Shown: positions 9,545 to 17,957, counted from the first letter of the stretch. The stretch: DNA of 24,342 bases from Planctomycetota bacterium (GCA_030740295.1 JASLXP010000464.1:1-24342), one strand, 5' to 3'. Notes: a model not told the origin generated them from the sequence alone. Numbers and translations: made by a program.

Positions 9545-12415
9545 GTGTTCCAAAACTTCACCGTCATAGATTTTGAGACGACCGGTCTCAATCCTGAAGA
9601 GGACGAGATCATCGAGGTGGCCGCGGTCCGTTTTCGCGAAGGCGAGTCACCGGAATCCTTCAGCCGGTTTGCCGATCCGGGCCGCGCGATCCCGCGGGAC
9701 ATCTCCAGACTTACGGGCATTTCAAACAAGGACGTCGCAGGGCAGCCGACACCGAAGGAAGCTCTGAAAGAGATGGAGGAGTTCATCGGTGACGAGGAGA
9801 TCGTCGTGGCCCACAACGTTGAATTCGAGGCCGCTTTCCTCAAGGCGAAAGGGATGAGCAGTCTGGGCCGGCGGCTGTACGACACTCTCGCGCTTTCCCG
9901 CATTGTCTGGCCTGAACGGTCCCGGCACGACCTCCGAGCTCTGTGTGAATTCATCGGCCTGGACGCGAACTTTCATCGGGCAACGGACGACGCACGGGTG
10001 GCCGGACTGGTCTGGCTCGCGTTGATGGATGGTATCGATGCGCTGCATCCCGCGGTGGTGCACACGGTGGCGGAATTCCTCGGTCCGGTCGATACGCCTC
10101 TCGCAGAAGTTTTTCTCAGGTTTGATGAAAGGATGTTCAAGGAATCTATGCTTCGCGAGACCGGCAAATATCAGGAGCTTTTCGAAAACTTTAACGAGTA
10201 CGCGGAGGAACTGCGCAACAAGAAGGAAGAACTGGTCCCGCCAGAGTTGTCGCTGCTTGAAGCGCAGCGGATGGGACGGATGTTTTCACCCAGTGGCGTC
10301 TTTGCCAAACGCAAGGAAGGCTTTGAATACCGGCAGCAGCAGGTAGAGATGGTTCATGGGATCTGCCAGGCATTTAACGAAGGCCGCCACGCGCTGATTG
10401 AGGCCGGTACCGGGACGGGCAAGTCGCTCGCATATTCTGCTTGCGCGATTGGCTGGTCGATTCTGAACGGTCTGCGGGTGGTCATTTCCACGAACACAAA
10501 ATCGCTGCAGGATCAGCTTTGCGATAAGGACCTGCCGGAGCTCAGGAAAGTCTTGCAGAAGAACTACAAGACAGTGCGGGTGAAAGGGGCAGACAACTAT
10601 CTTTGCGTCAGCCGCCTGATGAGCATTCTGAACAGAGGAGAGAGCGACCTGCTGGTGCGAGACCGTCTGCCAATCGCTGCGCTCGCGGTCTGGGCGGCGC
10701 GCACGAAGTCCGGGGACGTGACCGAGTGTCCTGGATTCATCAATCAGAAGGGGCGCGAGATTTGGAGCCGGCTCAATCTCGGCGGAAGCGAATGCATGCG
10801 TACGTGCCGCAACCAATGCCGCTGCTTTCTCTACAAGGCCCGCGGCGAAGCAATGCGGGCAAACATCGTAGTGGCCAATCACGCTCTCGTCTTTACCGAC
10901 ATGGCTATGGAGAACGGCATCCTTCCCAGTTACTCCTACCTCGTTCTGGACGAAGCGCACAACGTGGAACGAGTGGCGACCGATCACCTGTCCCGGGAGG
11001 TCACCTCGTTTCGCGTCTTTTCTCTTCTCGACAATCTTTACATTAAGGAAAAGAAACAGGGCCGCGGCGGGCGCGGGGCCCTCGGCTATCTGCATTACGT
11101 GGTGCAGCGTGACCTCACCCAAAAAGATTCCGCCCCGCTCAAATCCAAATTTGAATCCGCGTGCAAACAGGTTGACGTGGCGCGCGATGCGTCCGGCGAG
11201 TTCTTTGACGCGCTGTCCCTGCTCTTTGAAAGTGGAAAAGGCTCGGCCCGTGAGCCGTCCAAGAAACGTTTCACGAGCGAGACGCAGGAAGGCGCTTACT
11301 GGCAGACCATCCGCCGTACAGGGAATGAGCTCTGCTCCGCGCTCAACGCGATCCTGGACGCGGCCGAGAGTGTCTCGGAGCAGGTCGCACAGCAGCAGAA
11401 ACTCTCGGTACTGCGTGCGCCGATCGAGGAGCTGAAGCGGCACGTGGAGGATGTCTCCCAACTCTCACAGGATGTCGAGTTCATTCTCGAGGCCCGCAGC
11501 GACAACGACGTCTTCTGGACTGAAAAGCAACGCTGGCGCGGACGATGGAATTATTCCGCGCACGCGGCCCCGATCGATGTTGGCCCTTTGTTGCGCCAGC
11601 ACCTTTTCGAGAGGAAGTCGACAGTGCTCATGGTGTCAGCCACGCTCTCCACGGGCGGCAGTTTCGATTTTCTGAAACAGCGGATTGGGATGGACCAGCT
11701 CGAGGAACAGAATTTCTGTGAGCTGCTCCTCGGCAGTTGTTTCGATCTTCAGAATCAGGCCATGCTTGCCATCCCAGCCTTCCTCCCCGAGCCGGGCTAT
11801 CAGGCCAGTGATTTCGGTGAACAGCTCGGCCGCCTGCTGGTGGATGCTCTCCGGGCAACCAAAGGCAGGGCCCTCGTCCTCTGCACTTCTTACAGCCTGA
11901 TCGAGGAATTGTATGAGCCGCTGAAACGTGACCTCGCGCTTTCCGATATCCGAGTGCTCGCCCAAGGCATTGATGGCGAAGCCTCCAGCCTCACGGATGA
12001 TTTCAAGTCGGATAGCAGTTCAGTGCTCCTGGGCACGCAGAGCTTCTGGGAAGGCTTTGACGCACCCGGCAACACCCTCTGCTGCGTCGTCGTTTCGAAG
12101 CTGCCGTTTCCCGTTTTCAAAGATCCTATTGTCGAGGCCCGGTGCGAACTGCTCGAATCACGGAACATCAATTCGTTTTTCAATTTTATGGTGCCGAGCG
12201 CGGCCATCCGATTGAAACAGGGATTTGGCCGGCTCGTCCGTACCAAAGATGATTACGGAGTTGTCTTGCTCACTGACAAACGCATGCTCACCAAACGGTA
12301 CGGCAGCACACTGCTGCAGTCGCTGCCGATCCCTCACATTGCATTCAGTGACGCGCCGGCCCTCATCCAGCAATTTCAGAACTTTTTTGAGGTGAAAGAT
12401 GCCCAACGCCAATGA
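9545..12415 (+). CDS. dinG: DinG-type Fe-S helicase with N-terminal DnaQ-like 3'-5' exonuclease domain
   Basis: A 956-residue protein that starts at GTG 9545, placed by the exonuclease domain, which begins at once; no clear ribosome binding site precedes it. Exonuclease motifs are DFET (D9, E11), HNVEFE (E95 where family members usually have Asp) and HRATDDA near 140-146. The XPD/DinG-type superfamily 2 helicase part has Walker A AGTGTGKS (K293), a Fe-S cysteine set (C354, then the cluster C417/C421/C425/C427), DEAH at 469-472, VSATLS, GTQSFWEGFDAPG and QGFGRLVRTKDDYG. Such helicases unwind DNA or R-loop structures in a 5'-3' direction, and the exonuclease-fused form is known from Bacillus and other phyla. 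The protein is probably cytoplasmic. Its 3' end overlaps kdsD by 17 bases. Confidence 0.95.
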   Translation: MFQNFTVIDFETTGLNPEEDEIIEVAAVRFREGESPESFSRFADPGRAIPRDISRLTGISNKDVAGQPTPKEALKEMEEFIGDEEIVVAHNVEFEAAFLKAKGMSSLGRRLYDTLALSRIVWPERSRHDLRALCEFIGLDANFHRATDDARVAGLVWLALMDGIDALHPAVVHTVAEFLGPVDTPLAEVFLRFDERMFKESMLRETGKYQELFENFNEYAEELRNKKEELVPPELSLLEAQRMGRMFSPSGVFAKRKEGFEYRQQQVEMVHGICQAFNEGRHALIEAGTGTGKSLAYSACAIGWSILNGLRVVISTNTKSLQDQLCDKDLPELRKVLQKNYKTVRVKGADNYLCVSRLMSILNRGESDLLVRDRLPIAALAVWAARTKSGDVTECPGFINQKGREIWSRLNLGGSECMRTCRNQCRCFLYKARGEAMRANIVVANHALVFTDMAMENGILPSYSYLVLDEAHNVERVATDHLSREVTSFRVFSLLDNLYIKEKKQGRGGRGALGYLHYVVQRDLTQKDSAPLKSKFESACKQVDVARDASGEFFDALSLLFESGKGSAREPSKKRFTSETQEGAYWQTIRRTGNELCSALNAILDAAESVSEQVAQQQKLSVLRAPIEELKRHVEDVSQLSQDVEFILEARSDNDVFWTEKQRWRGRWNYSAHAAPIDVGPLLRQHLFERKSTVLMVSATLSTGGSFDFLKQRIGMDQLEEQNFCELLLGSCFDLQNQAMLAIPAFLPEPGYQASDFGEQLGRLLVDALRATKGRALVLCTSYSLIEELYEPLKRDLALSDIRVLAQGIDGEASSLTDDFKSDSSSVLLGTQSFWEGFDAPGNTLCCVVVSKLPFPVFKDPIVEARCELLESRNINSFFNFMVPSAAIRLKQGFGRLVRTKDDYGVVLLTDKRMLTKRYGSTLLQSLPIPHIAFSDAPALIQQFQNFFEVKDAQRQ

Positions 12416-13376
12416 GGTGGACCTGGCCCGGCAGGTTTTGAAAACCGAGTCCGATGCCATTCTGAAACAACTGGACTGCCTCGATGACAACTTCGTGAAT
12501 ATAGTGAACGCTATCTCGAATCTTCCGGGAAAGGTCGTCATTACCGGCATCGGCAAATCCGGCATTATCGGCTCGAAGATAGCCGGTACGCTTGCGAGCA
12601 CAGGGACCCCCGCTCTGTTCCTTCATCCTGTCGAAGGTGTGCATGGGGACATGGGACTCATCGAAAAAGATGATCTGCTTATCGCCATCTCCAACAGCGG
12701 CGCGACTGAGGAGGTGCTCAACCTTGTCTTCGCTGTCGAACAGATTGGGCTTACGACGCTCGGCATCTGCTCCAACCCGGAGTCCACCCTCGCCGAGCTC
12801 TGCGATTACAACCTGATCGTTGCCGTCGATCAGGAAGCCTGCCCTCTTGGCCTCGCTCCAACAGCCAGCACGACCGCAGTACTTGCCGTCGGTGATGCGC
12901 TGGCCATGGCGCTCGCGTCCAAGAGAGAATTCACCAGCGAAGACTACTCCCGCTTCCATCCCGGCGGCTCCCTCGGCCGGCGGCTCAAGCTTCGCGTTCG
13001 TGACATCATGCTCACTGGAGACGCCTTGCCTCTGATCTCTGCCAATGAAAACCTGGGCGCCGCAATGCAAGTGATGTCCTCCAATCAGAATCTCGGCGTG
13101 GCCCTCGCTGTCGACAACGATGGATGCCTGGCAGGCATCGTGACGGACGGTGACCTTCGCCGGATCTTTCTGAAGGGACATACTCAGGATTCTCCAATCA
13201 CTGAGGTCATGACGCAGAATCCCAAGCTCGCGGAATCCGAAGCTCTGGCCTCCGAGGCCCTGATGATCATGGAGCAGATGGCCATTACCTCGCTGGCGAT
13301 AGTCGATGGCCAATCCCGCCCGATCGGGTTGGTTCATCTGCACGATATTCTGGGCAGGGGGAAAGTAATCTTATGA
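12399..13376 (+). CDS. kdsD: Arabinose-5-phosphate isomerase (KpsF/GutQ/KdsD family)
   Basis: A 325-residue protein, the normal length for the family. The ATG has a GAGGTG site 4 bases upstream, lying inside the end of dinG. It interconverts ribulose-5-phosphate and arabinose-5-phosphate, the first step of Kdo synthesis for lipopolysaccharide. The N-terminal SIS domain (about 35-170) shows GIGKSG (52-55 region), HPVEGVHGDMG (H76-G86), AISNSGATEEV and CPLGLAPTASTT. HPGGSLGRRL (H187 onward) carries the catalytic histidine region. Two CBS domains follow (about 203-262 and 270-325: VRDIMLTGDALP, GIVTDGDLRR; ITEVMTQNPKL, GLVHLHDIL). It sits beside dinG rather than other kds genes; no kdsC, kdsA or lpt gene is in the window. 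Confidence 0.95.
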   Translation: MPNANEVDLARQVLKTESDAILKQLDCLDDNFVNIVNAISNLPGKVVITGIGKSGIIGSKIAGTLASTGTPALFLHPVEGVHGDMGLIEKDDLLIAISNSGATEEVLNLVFAVEQIGLTTLGICSNPESTLAELCDYNLIVAVDQEACPLGLAPTASTTAVLAVGDALAMALASKREFTSEDYSRFHPGGSLGRRLKLRVRDIMLTGDALPLISANENLGAAMQVMSSNQNLGVALAVDNDGCLAGIVTDGDLRRIFLKGHTQDSPITEVMTQNPKLAESEALASEALMIMEQMAITSLAIVDGQSRPIGLVHLHDILGRGKVIL

Positions 13377-13400
13377 AGGAATGGTGCTGGCTTAACTGAA

Positions 13401-13466
13401 CGTGGCACGGGCGTCTCGCCCGTGGAGGGTAAGTCCTTTGCTCACGGGCGAGACGCCCGTGCCACG
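13401..13466. repeat. Perfect 24-bp inverted repeat (REP-like palindrome)
   Basis: Arms 13401-13424 and 13443-13466 are exact reverse complements (core GGCACGGGCGTCTCGCCCGT) around an 18-base loop. Each arm also contains its own small palindrome (CGGGCGTCTCGCCCG). It lies 25 bases after the kdsD stop. It could work as a transcription-stopping hairpin, but no T-run follows and the arms are longer than a typical terminator. It resembles dispersed REP-type elements of PVC-group and related genomes. A transposase of the REP-associated type is not seen in this window. Confidence 0.85.
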
Positions 13467-13634
13467 ATGCAGGGGCAGATCGGCATCGGCGCTACAAGAA
13501 GAGACAAAGCTGTCGCGTCGTCAGTATTGGATCGCGGGGCTCTGCCGAACGATAAGATCGCGTTACTGTAACCCGTCAGTAATGATTATTATGGCACCCT
13601 CACATAAGTGGCCTTTGAACAGATAGAGTGACCA

Positions 13635-16193
13635 ATGGAAGCAAAATCAATCCGGGCAAGACATCGAGTATTGAGCGACCAGCATCGAGCATCGTGCGTT
13701 GGTTTTCTAAAGGCACTGGCATTCCTGCTTTTGCTCCCACACCTCTCGGCAGAAAAGCCTGCGCGCAAAGAATCGTTCCACTGGCCGGCCTGGAAGATCC
13801 CGGCAACTAAACTGGAAGCGGGAAGCGCGCTCTCCATTGTTGAAGACGAAGAAGCGGAGTCCATTCGTGAGTTCGAGGAGGATGGTGAGAAGAAGAAGAG
13901 CCCGTCCGCTTTGCAGATTCGTGTGTCCCGAAGGTCCATCGCTAAGGGCTCTCTTGGGATTGCACTGACGCCGGAAGTGAAATGGAAGAGCATCGTGCCG
14001 GGGGTCTACCGGCTTCAGGCACGTGTCAAGTTTTCAGGCGAGACAAACGTGATCGGCACACCGATCCGGCTGACCGCCTCTGTGCCTCGTGCTCGCCTTC
14101 CGAACGCCTCGGAGGATTTCCACAACTTCGATATCGGTGAAGAGGATACCTGGCAGACCATTTCGCTGATCTACGAGATCGATCAGTCGCTCAGGAAGCG
14201 GCTGGCCGCCAGAAAGCCGCGGCACAGTTGGCATTACTCGCATTACCTGAAAGAGATTTACCCCGAATACGAACCCAAGGTGGGAAGCAAGCGGAAGCCG
14301 CCAGGGCTGAAGTTCGGAATCGTTTTACCGCGGACGAAGTACTCCTCGTTTTCGGGCGATCCGCCGAATTCCGTACGAACCGTCAGTGTCGATTGGGTCA
14401 AGCTCGAGCGCATCCAGCCCTCCAAAGGTTTGACCGTCCGATACCTTCGTGCTGAAAAAAGATGGATCAGGCCGGGCGCCGAACAGAACCTCCACATCCT
14501 CGTCGAGAATTTCACCGGCCAGAGCCAGACCCGCGCGCTCGTGGTCGCCCTTGAAAATGAGTTCAACACGCGCAAAGAGCTGTATCGCCAGAATCTCACA
14601 CTGGATGCGGGCACGCAAAAAGCCGTGAGTGTCCCTTGGAAAACCAGCGCAAAGACGAAGCTTTGGGGCTACAAGGCGGTCGCTGAAACCCTCGCTGCCG
14701 ATGGCGCAATCGAAAGCTCGGCCTTCGATGTTTTCAGTCTGCATCCCGAGGTCTATGTGGTGCACCTGATGGGCGCGAGGTCGCGCCATTACGATCCATT
14801 TAAAGAACACGAGAATCTGGCGAATCTGGTCGAGGTCTTCGCCGCCACAGCCGGCGACTGTGCACGCATTCTGCCGAAAGAGGATCAGTGGCTGTGCGGC
14901 ATGTCCATCGTTCCGCAGTCCTACAAAATTGTACGGGGCGCCACGGACTACAACCGCAGCATCGGTGTTTCCACGCACATGTATCTGTTCGCCGGCGGCA
15001 CGGGGAACGCGCTCATGGATCTATATATCCGCAAGCCGGAATACCTCGGATCACGGCTGGTGGCCACGGACCAGGTCTACCGCATCCGGAAGGCAAGCAT
15101 GGACGCAGTGCGCAAGCACGACTTCAGCACGGGGCCGTTCGATATGCCAAAAACGCCGCATATCGAAGAGCACTTGAACCACTGGTTTCCGGAGCTTATG
15201 GACCAAATTACCAATGAGGCGGTCGAGTTCGTGAAGCGTACCGGGTACGAGGGCATCCGCTTCGACGTTGGCATTTTCGGCCCACAGCGTGTGCACTCGC
15301 CACTCGGCATTCCGCTGCCATTCAAGAATGAGGAGAAGATGAAGCACGCGGCAAAGAACTTTGATCAGTTCAAAGATGCACTCCGAAAGGCCTATCCCGA
15401 TTTCGAATTCGGCGCGAACATGGATACGTGGGCCTACCTGGAACGGGTCGGGCGCCGCGACGAAGAGGCCCCGCCGCCGGAGGACTTCCCGGAATTCATC
15501 GCCTTTGCGAAGGCCGGCGGCATGTTCATGGACGAAGGCACGATGAGTGCCCCCCTCTTCAATCATTACATGAACCGCTACGAAGACGCGATCTGGGGCA
15601 TCTGCGAGAAACGAAAAGTGGCCCGAAAATACAACGGCGTCTATCAGCTCTTCTCTCCACACCGCAACGGCCGCGGCCACTTCGCACACGATGACATTTA
15701 CTGGGCCATCTTCACCATCGCGAGCGGTTCATATTACGTGGGCAACTTTTCGGCCGCGCCTTTCTGCGAAGATTCCCCGGGCGTTTTTATTACACGATTT
15801 AGTGAGTTCTTCCGCAGCAAAGACCTGGTGCCCATACCGGAGGCTGAGGATGCCATCTACGTCGATTCACCGGAAATACTCTGGTATGCGGATACCGCGG
15901 TTCAGGCGAAGGTGGGCGATAAACTCCGCTACGTAATCCCACTCATCAATCCGCCCATTACCGAACGCTTCCGCCGCAACAAAACGAACGAATTGCCGCC
16001 ACCGGTTGACGAGCCTTTCCCCATCGAAGTCAACATGCCCGAGGGCTATACCAGGGCCAGGGCAACAATGCTGACCTGGGAGCCGCGCACTATGGCCAAA
16101 GAACTGAAAGCGGAAATCGCAGAGGACGTGGTAAAGGTGGAGTTTCCCGGGATCAGACTTTTCAGGACGCTGGTGGTGGAGTTTGAAAAGTAG
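13635..16193 (+). CDS. Exported putative glycoside-hydrolase-like protein
   Basis: An 852-residue protein with a signal-peptide core FLKALAFLLLLPHLSA (residues about 24-39). The ATG at 13635 gives a long basic n-region; an in-frame TTG at 13671 would give a more ordinary one, so the start is uncertain. Residues about 45-250 form a beta-rich, jelly-roll-like domain (SFHWPAWKIPATKLEAG; VPGVYRLQARVKFSG; DTWQTISLIYEI). An Ig-like segment follows (about 280-375). Residues about 375-760 look like a TIM-barrel: GYEGIRFDVGIFG (D544), FGANMDTW (D597), GMFMDEGTMSAPLFNHY (D633, E634) and IFTIASGSYYVGNFS. Acidic residues at strand ends of this kind are usual in GH13/GH31/GH66-like enzymes, but I could not assign a family. 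A C-terminal beta domain ends the protein. Function as a polysaccharide hydrolase is inference. Confidence 0.8.
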   Translation: MEAKSIRARHRVLSDQHRASCVGFLKALAFLLLLPHLSAEKPARKESFHWPAWKIPATKLEAGSALSIVEDEEAESIREFEEDGEKKKSPSALQIRVSRRSIAKGSLGIALTPEVKWKSIVPGVYRLQARVKFSGETNVIGTPIRLTASVPRARLPNASEDFHNFDIGEEDTWQTISLIYEIDQSLRKRLAARKPRHSWHYSHYLKEIYPEYEPKVGSKRKPPGLKFGIVLPRTKYSSFSGDPPNSVRTVSVDWVKLERIQPSKGLTVRYLRAEKRWIRPGAEQNLHILVENFTGQSQTRALVVALENEFNTRKELYRQNLTLDAGTQKAVSVPWKTSAKTKLWGYKAVAETLAADGAIESSAFDVFSLHPEVYVVHLMGARSRHYDPFKEHENLANLVEVFAATAGDCARILPKEDQWLCGMSIVPQSYKIVRGATDYNRSIGVSTHMYLFAGGTGNALMDLYIRKPEYLGSRLVATDQVYRIRKASMDAVRKHDFSTGPFDMPKTPHIEEHLNHWFPELMDQITNEAVEFVKRTGYEGIRFDVGIFGPQRVHSPLGIPLPFKNEEKMKHAAKNFDQFKDALRKAYPDFEFGANMDTWAYLERVGRRDEEAPPPEDFPEFIAFAKAGGMFMDEGTMSAPLFNHYMNRYEDAIWGICEKRKVARKYNGVYQLFSPHRNGRGHFAHDDIYWAIFTIASGSYYVGNFSAAPFCEDSPGVFITRFSEFFRSKDLVPIPEAEDAIYVDSPEILWYADTAVQAKVGDKLRYVIPLINPPITERFRRNKTNELPPPVDEPFPIEVNMPEGYTRARATMLTWEPRTMAKELKAEIAEDVVKVEFPGIRLFRTLVVEFEK
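13662..13694 (+). repeat. Degenerate CATCGAG short repeat overlapping the start of a coding region
   Basis: CATCGAG occurs at 13662-13668 and 13683-13689, followed directly by CATCG at 13690-13694, with the related unit TATTGAGC between. The tract lies inside the predicted n-region of the 852-residue protein (residues about 10-20). It looks like a small decayed array of the CATCGAGTATCGAG type rather than ordinary coding sequence. Confidence 0.4.
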
Positions 16194-16217
16194 AAAGCGC
16201 ACGGCCTGGTGTGTCGA

Positions 16218-16853
16218 CTACACCTTCGCCTTCAGGCCGCCAAGGCCGAACCGGGCCAGCCACCAGTCGGCGTCACTGGCATTTCCTTTACCCGCAAATA
16301 GCCGCGTCATCAGACTGATTTCTTCCCATGCGGCCGCGTAGTCTTTCAGGAGGTAATGGACCTGGGCGATCTCGCGCTTCGGCCTTTCCCTCATGAACCA
16401 CCGGTGATCTGCAAAAGCTGCGATGCCATCCATGCCGTCCAGTTCGTGAGTTAACTCGCCAAGGGTGGATATCAGCAGTCCAGCCAGTTCATCCATATTG
16501 GAATCAGGGCCGATCTCCCAGGCCCGGGGTGCCCTTTCCAGGAGGAATTCCAGGCGGTCACGCGTTCCTCTGACCGAGCACTGGTGTTCTTTCGGCCGCT
16601 CCAGAATCGGAAGGGCACACAGGCGGCAGATGGAATCGAAAGCCAATCCGACGTTGATGTAAAACTCGATCTGCTCATTCGTTGCGCCGTAAGCGGTATG
16701 AAAACTGACCGCCTGGACGCATTCACCAAGCCGTCGATGAAAGCTCTGCCCGATTCGCCGAAATCCGGATTCGGACAACGTGTGTGCCAGCGTCTGGCTC
16801 ACCAGTTCATTGAATCGGTGTTGCGCAAGAGGAAGAGGAGCTGCAGTACTCAA
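16218..16853 (-). CDS. DUF4304-like protein
   Basis: A 211-residue protein read from TTG at 16853, directly after an in-frame TAA, with no visible Shine-Dalgarno; a GTG at residue 18 is the next candidate start. Residues about 14-75 follow the DUF4304 pattern: FNELVSQTLAHTLSESGFRRIGQSFHRR, then CVQAVSFHTAYG and IEFYINVGLAF. The C-terminal part is helical and ends WWLARFGLGGLKAKV. No signal peptide is present, so it is probably cytoplasmic. The biochemical role of DUF4304 is unknown. The gene is convergent with the 852-residue protein, with 24 bases between their stop codons, and its 5' end faces the DUF1569 remnant. Confidence 0.7.
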   Translation of the reverse strand: MSTAAPLPLAQHRFNELVSQTLAHTLSESGFRRIGQSFHRRLGECVQAVSFHTAYGATNEQIEFYINVGLAFDSICRLCALPILERPKEHQCSVRGTRDRLEFLLERAPRAWEIGPDSNMDELAGLLISTLGELTHELDGMDGIAAFADHRWFMRERPKREIAQVHYLLKDYAAAWEEISLMTRLFAGKGNASDADWWLARFGLGGLKAKV

Positions 16854-16876
16854 TTATCAGAACCGGGGAATATCTC

Positions 16877-16888
16877 AGGAGGACAATG
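16877..16888 (+). promoter_or_regulatory. Orphan ribosome binding site and ATG followed at once by stop codons
   Basis: A perfect AGGAGG (16877-16882) sits 3 bases before an ATG (16886-16888), but the frame reads ATG TCT TAA TAA. It lies just upstream of the DUF1569-like remnant and may be the surviving translation start of that gene, or a coincidence. Confidence 0.35.
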
Positions 16889-16932
16889 TCTTAATAAATC
16901 AGAAATGTTCGGCTTGTTCAAAATGCGAAATT

Positions 16933-17136
16933 GACAAAGAATCACTGGTCGTGCCTCCATCCGAAACAACAACCACAGAAGGACTTGACCTCTTTCGAGC
17001 TGCAATCAATCGGCAACAAACCGAGACCAGCCGGGTGCCGCACCTCGCGCTTGGAGAAATCTCAGTTGAGGATTGGCTGCGTGCGCACCTTCGACACGCC
17101 GAGCTCCACATGAGCTTTGCGGTCCTGAAAACCTGA
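16933..17136 (+). pseudogene. C-terminal remnant of a DUF1569 (DinB-like) gene
   Basis: The open frame encodes about 67 residues resembling the end of DUF1569 proteins: VPPSETTTTEGLDLFRAAIN, then RQQTETSRVPHLALGEISVE, then DWLRAHLRHAELHMSFAVLK. The family is normally about 150-180 residues, with an N-terminal four-helix segment containing a NWSLGQxxxHL-type motif. Nothing like that occurs upstream, where only about 80 bases separate the remnant from the DUF4304 gene. The frame is open further upstream to 16780 but there runs antisense to the DUF4304 gene. I read this as a truncated, probably non-functional gene. It ends 23 bases before the phytanoyl-CoA dioxygenase start. Confidence 0.6.
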
Positions 17137-17146
17137 ACATGCCCCC

Positions 17147-17151
17147 AGGAG
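17147..17151 (+). promoter_or_regulatory. Ribosome binding site deciding a GTG start
   Basis: AGGAG lies 8 bases before GTG 17160. The ATG at 17139 in the same frame would place this site inside the gene and has no site of its own, so GTG 17160 is preferred. Confidence 0.6.
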
Positions 17152-17159
17152 ATAGAACC

Positions 17160-17921
17160 GTGCCTTCAGATTCGCCGACCGCAGTGACAGCACTCACCAA
17201 CGAACAGATTCAATTCTTCAAGAACAACGGCTTCCTGATCCTCCACGGTCTCATTGAACCGGCTGTGGTCGAGGTCTGGCAAGAGGCCATCTGGTCGCAT
17301 TTGGGAACCGATCCCCATGATCCGTCGACATGGAAGCGAGACTATGTGGTCGAAGGGCTTCAACTGCCGGATGGCACAAACCTGAATCAACAGGCAGGCG
17401 TGAAACGGATCGTCGAGCAACTCGGGGACGGAGCATTCGCCGGGGGCGGTGGCGCGCCTCTAATCAAGTGGCCCGAACCGGAGAAGGCGGAAGAATGGTC
17501 CCTTCCCAACGATGGTCACGTCGATGGTTACGGACCAGGCGGCTGGTCACCTTTTATGCTGGGTGCAACAGCCTATGTTTTCGATGTCGAGCATCAGGGA
17601 GGCGGCTTTACTTATTGGCCAAAGAGTCACTTCTCCGCGTGGAGGTATCTGCTCGATAATCCGGAAACAGTCGATGGGAGTTTCAGGGATCGCGAGGGAT
17701 TCACCTGGCTATGGTTTCTCGATGATGAGGCCGAAGGCCCTTGCGAGTTTGCAGGGAAAGCCGGCGACGTGGTACTGTGGCACAGTTACCTGTTTCACAC
17801 GGGTTCGATGAATGTAAGGGAGCGGCCGAGGATCGCGTTCTTTGGCCGGTGGAGTCATCGCGACAGAGAGAGCTTCAAATACGAAATTCCCGAGGACCTC
17901 TGGAAGCGTTGGGCGATCTGA
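17160..17921 (+). CDS. Phytanoyl-CoA dioxygenase (PhyH) family Fe(II)/2-oxoglutarate oxygenase
   Basis: A 253-residue protein from GTG 17160. The N-terminus LTNEQIQFFKNNGFLILHGL is the classic PhyH opening. The iron-binding facial triad is visible as H120 and D122 (NDGHVDGYG) and H213 (LWHSYLFHTGS), with the 2-oxoglutarate-binding arginine expected in RPRIAFFGRW. GGGFTYWPKSHFSAW is the usual strand-loop between the two halves. The family hydroxylates varied small molecules; this subgroup is common in marine and PVC-type bacteria and its substrates are mostly unknown. It is cytoplasmic (no signal peptide). The next gene starts 36 bases after its stop, so the two probably form an operon. Confidence 0.9.
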   Translation: MPSDSPTAVTALTNEQIQFFKNNGFLILHGLIEPAVVEVWQEAIWSHLGTDPHDPSTWKRDYVVEGLQLPDGTNLNQQAGVKRIVEQLGDGAFAGGGGAPLIKWPEPEKAEEWSLPNDGHVDGYGPGGWSPFMLGATAYVFDVEHQGGGFTYWPKSHFSAWRYLLDNPETVDGSFRDREGFTWLWFLDDEAEGPCEFAGKAGDVVLWHSYLFHTGSMNVRERPRIAFFGRWSHRDRESFKYEIPEDLWKRWAI

Positions 17922-17957
17922 GTGGAGCGAATACCTTTCTGCCAAGTGAGAAAACCC

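Noticed and set aside
10286..11461. 391-codon open frame on the - strand
   Set aside because: It lies wholly antisense to well-supported dinG helicase motifs and shows no family features; GC-rich codon use opens the opposite strand.
12363..13343. 326-codon open frame on the - strand
   Set aside because: It mirrors kdsD almost exactly, and kdsD carries all expected SIS and CBS motifs.
13402..13626. 74-codon + strand open frame across the 24-bp inverted repeat
   Set aside because: Its sequence is the translated palindrome (SRPWRV ... GETPVPR type), a common artefact of REP-like repeats.
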